This document shows, piece by piece, positions 62,450 to 64,000 of a DNA stretch of 64,000 nucleotides. How positions within the stretch are numbered: position 1 is the stretch's first letter; each line of letters opens with the position of its first letter. Under the pieces are notes generated by a model. It ran no database searches, was not told the origin of the DNA, and saw nothing but the letters and a program-made list of their open reading frames with translations. Location of the stretch: assembly GCA_965221175.1 (NCBI GenBank), contig OZ244867.1, positions 310,001 to 374,000 on the forward strand, written 5' to 3'. Source of the stretch: JAJDZL01 sp965221175 (GTDB lineage: Bacteria; Pseudomonadota; Gammaproteobacteria; Arenicellales; JAJDZL01). Position numbers and translations under genes: made by a program.

Positions 62450-62685
62450 AACCACGCTATAGAATTTTCTTTCACTATGATATTTGGTTTTCAGAGTTTC
62501 AATAATGATTGCCCGATAGGGTGTTAGGGAATTGAAGTCAGGTCAACCAGACATTATGAATTGCCGAGTTGCCCACCCTGATAATTGGCAGCGTTGATGC
62601 CCGACTGGTTAATCTTTCTTGTGAGAGAGTGCGTCTTTTACCGAGAGACACTTGAGGAATGGGTGCTTAATTCTACGACATTCGA

Positions 62686-63555
62686 TCAACTAGTATCCTG
62701 TGAACCACCCACTTTCAGAAGCGTATCAAGCCCGATCACTTTTTGAACTAGCAATAGTAGAAAGAGACAGATGATAATGACTAGTGTAGCTGAAGCCATA
62801 AGGCTGGGTTGGATATCGTTTTCAAGCGCAAAGAATATTTCGACTGGATAAGTAACGAAACCAGGAGCGCTCAGAAAAATCGCTACTGGAACATCGGAGA
62901 ATGAAACCATGAAAGCGTATAGCGCGCCTGCATAGACTCCGGGCATAATAACTGGCAGCGTAACGCGTAAAAAGGCGCGTCTCGGTGATGCTCCGTGTAT
63001 CACAGCGGCTTCCTCTAGTCGTGTATCAAATCTCTGTAGGATTGCAGTGACTGTTCCGACTACGTAAGGGGTGGCGATAAAAATATGCCCGAGCGCGAGA
63101 CCTACGAGAGTGCCGTGCCAATTAAGTCCGGTAACGTCACTAATCCAATAAAGTAGCTGCAGGAAAGCGATTCCGGTTACTATCGCAGGAATTTGCAGGG
63201 GAGCGCGGAAAATCGCACTGATCAGCGCTTTTCCTGGAACGTTACTGCGTACTAGACCAAGCGCGGCGGGTACGCCCAACAGGCAGGCGAAGAGTGACGC
63301 TATTGTCGCGAGAGCGAAACTCAACACCAGCGCTTCAATCTGTCCTGCCGGAATTTGAGTGTACCAATACAAAGACAATGTTTCAGGTGGGAACTTGAAG
63401 GAAGCCTCAACGTTGTCTGTCGGACCGTTCAATGATGTGCCGATAACGACCAGAATGGGTGACAGAAGAAAAATGTACGAAAAAGAACAGTAAAGTCCAT
63501 AAAAAAAGCGACCGATCGATTTGCGAATTTTGTAGGGTGAGGTCTTCATGGACAT
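62686..63555 (-). CDS. ABC transporter permease, PotC-like (second transporter)
   Basis: Inner-membrane permease of 289 residues with about six helices. EAA loop: IHGASPRRAFLRVTLPVIMPGVYAGA. It begins three bases before the stop region of the permease upstream and belongs to the same transcript. The binding protein and ATPase genes lie beyond the interrupted stretch. Class and topology agree with PotC-like proteins. Confidence 0.9.
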   Translation of the reverse strand: MSMKTSPYKIRKSIGRFFYGLYCSFSYIFLLSPILVVIGTSLNGPTDNVEASFKFPPETLSLYWYTQIPAGQIEALVLSFALATIASLFACLLGVPAALGLVRSNVPGKALISAIFRAPLQIPAIVTGIAFLQLLYWISDVTGLNWHGTLVGLALGHIFIATPYVVGTVTAILQRFDTRLEEAAVIHGASPRRAFLRVTLPVIMPGVYAGALYAFMVSFSDVPVAIFLSAPGFVTYPVEIFFALENDIQPSLMASATLVIIICLFLLLLVQKVIGLDTLLKVGGSQDTS

Positions 63556-63558
63556 TCC

Positions 63559-64000
63559 TCAGACCATTACGAGATGAGCGGTACGCAAGCGCCGCAGCAA
63601 ATAAATGGAAAGAATGTTAATCACGATCACCGAAACCAGAAGCACTGCGGCAATCGTCGCGCCCATTGAGTACTTGATGTCCATCATGACTATCCTTTGA
63701 ATCATCACGGGAAGCGTGAAAACGCGTCCACCTCCAAGCAGTGCCGCTGAAGTAAATGCTCCCATGCACATATTGAACACCATTAGGAGCATTGCTGTAA
63801 CACCTGGCAGAGAGAGAGGAAAAATTACGCGATAGTAAACCCGCCAGCGACTGGCGCCATGTATTTGTGCCGCGGATTCCAGTGAACTTGGAATCGTTTG
63901 AATGATACTGTAGAGTAGTAAAACACCAAATCCGAGCGTAAAATGCATTAATCCAATTACTACTCCAGTTTCGTTGCCGAACACTGAGTACGGCTTGTCA
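63559..64000 (-). CDS. ABC transporter permease, PotB-like, 5' end cut by the window
   Basis: Partial permease: 141 residues plus about five more to the window end. The EAA loop is IHGASRWRVYYRVIFPLSLPG. The frame stays open to base 64000 (DKPYS precedes FGNETGV), so the GTG at 63984 is an internal codon and the true start lies outside. It is the first visible gene of the second transporter. Confidence 0.85.
   Translation of the reverse strand, partial: DKPYSVFGNETGVVIGLMHFTLGFGVLLLYSIIQTIPSSLESAAQIHGASRWRVYYRVIFPLSLPGVTAMLLMVFNMCMGAFTSAALLGGGRVFTLPVMIQRIVMMDIKYSMGATIAAVLLVSVIVINILSIYLLRRLRTAHLVMV

Larger units (their letters stand above)
61073..62685. other. 1.6 kb interruption of the second ABC operon
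   Basis: Gene-poor stretch holding two minus-strand transposase remnants (61553-61774 and 61880-62171), the second copy of the 47-base repeat (62403-62449) and no intact gene. The permease genes (62686-64000) lie upstream of it and the binding protein and ATPase downstream, all on the same strand. An insertion followed by decay explains the layout. No transposase ends or target duplication could be recognised by eye. Confidence 0.6.

Noticed and set aside
1..64000. CRISPR arrays, rRNA and tRNA genes, integrase or prophage genes
   Set aside because: None was recognised on reading; no regularly spaced repeats, no cloverleaf-like sequence and no integrase or phage structural gene.

Overview
The window reads as a chromosomal segment of a Gram-negative gammaproteobacterium, probably uncultured and marine or host-associated. 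Pointers are LpxH (lipid A synthesis), an MltD-type transglycosylase, the order mltD / yafS-like / rnhA / dnaQ known from Enterobacteria (with gloB missing here), divergent lpxH/cysS, and the run ilvB-ilvH-ilvC-psd-pssA-leuA. A DddP-type DMSP lyase, several osmolyte/amide enzymes and polyamine-type ABC transporters fit a marine lifestyle. The lineage is an inference; there is no rRNA and I saw no tRNA gene.

Layout. 0-19.5 kb is mostly housekeeping: lpxH, cysS, a two-subunit bacterioferritin with its ferredoxin Bfd, a Fic enzyme next to about 1.2 kb of decayed DNA, a secreted SGNH-like hydrolase, branched-chain amino acid and phospholipid genes, a Leu-rich leader peptide in front of leuA, a family 4 uracil-DNA glycosylase, mltD, a YafS-like methyltransferase, rnhA, dnaQ, and a crcB/fluC gene broken by an in-frame TGA. 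19.5-26.8 kb is one minus-strand operon for an Mrp-type cation/proton antiporter in which MrpA is split and three NuoL/M/N-like subunits are present.

27.6-38.9 kb is accessory DNA: a SABATH-family carboxyl methyltransferase, an amidase, a lone MqsA-like zinc-finger/HTH protein, a three-gene operon (M19-like protein with an altered metal site, a 575-residue unknown, a DUF3726-like protein), a GMC oxidoreductase, an AbrB/PIN toxin-antitoxin pair and a TauD-like dioxygenase. 38.9-64 kb holds two polyamine-type ABC transporters around small-molecule catabolic genes: DddP, an APH-type kinase, a dimethylformamidase-like protein, an operon of aldehyde dehydrogenase / DUF1116 / amidase / DoeB-like deacylase, a HEPN-MNT module between direct repeats of the aldehyde dehydrogenase 5' end, and a Rieske oxygenase followed by a PLP aminotransferase and a split ThDP decarboxylase.

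The first ABC operon has no ATPase; the second (PotA-like ATPase present) is interrupted by about 1.6 kb carrying two transposase remnants. A working picture for the right half is import of nitrogen- or sulfur-containing small molecules, hydroxylation or dealkylation, transamination, decarboxylation, aldehyde oxidation and amide hydrolysis. The substrate cannot be read from sequence, and no dedicated transcriptional regulator is visible in this half.
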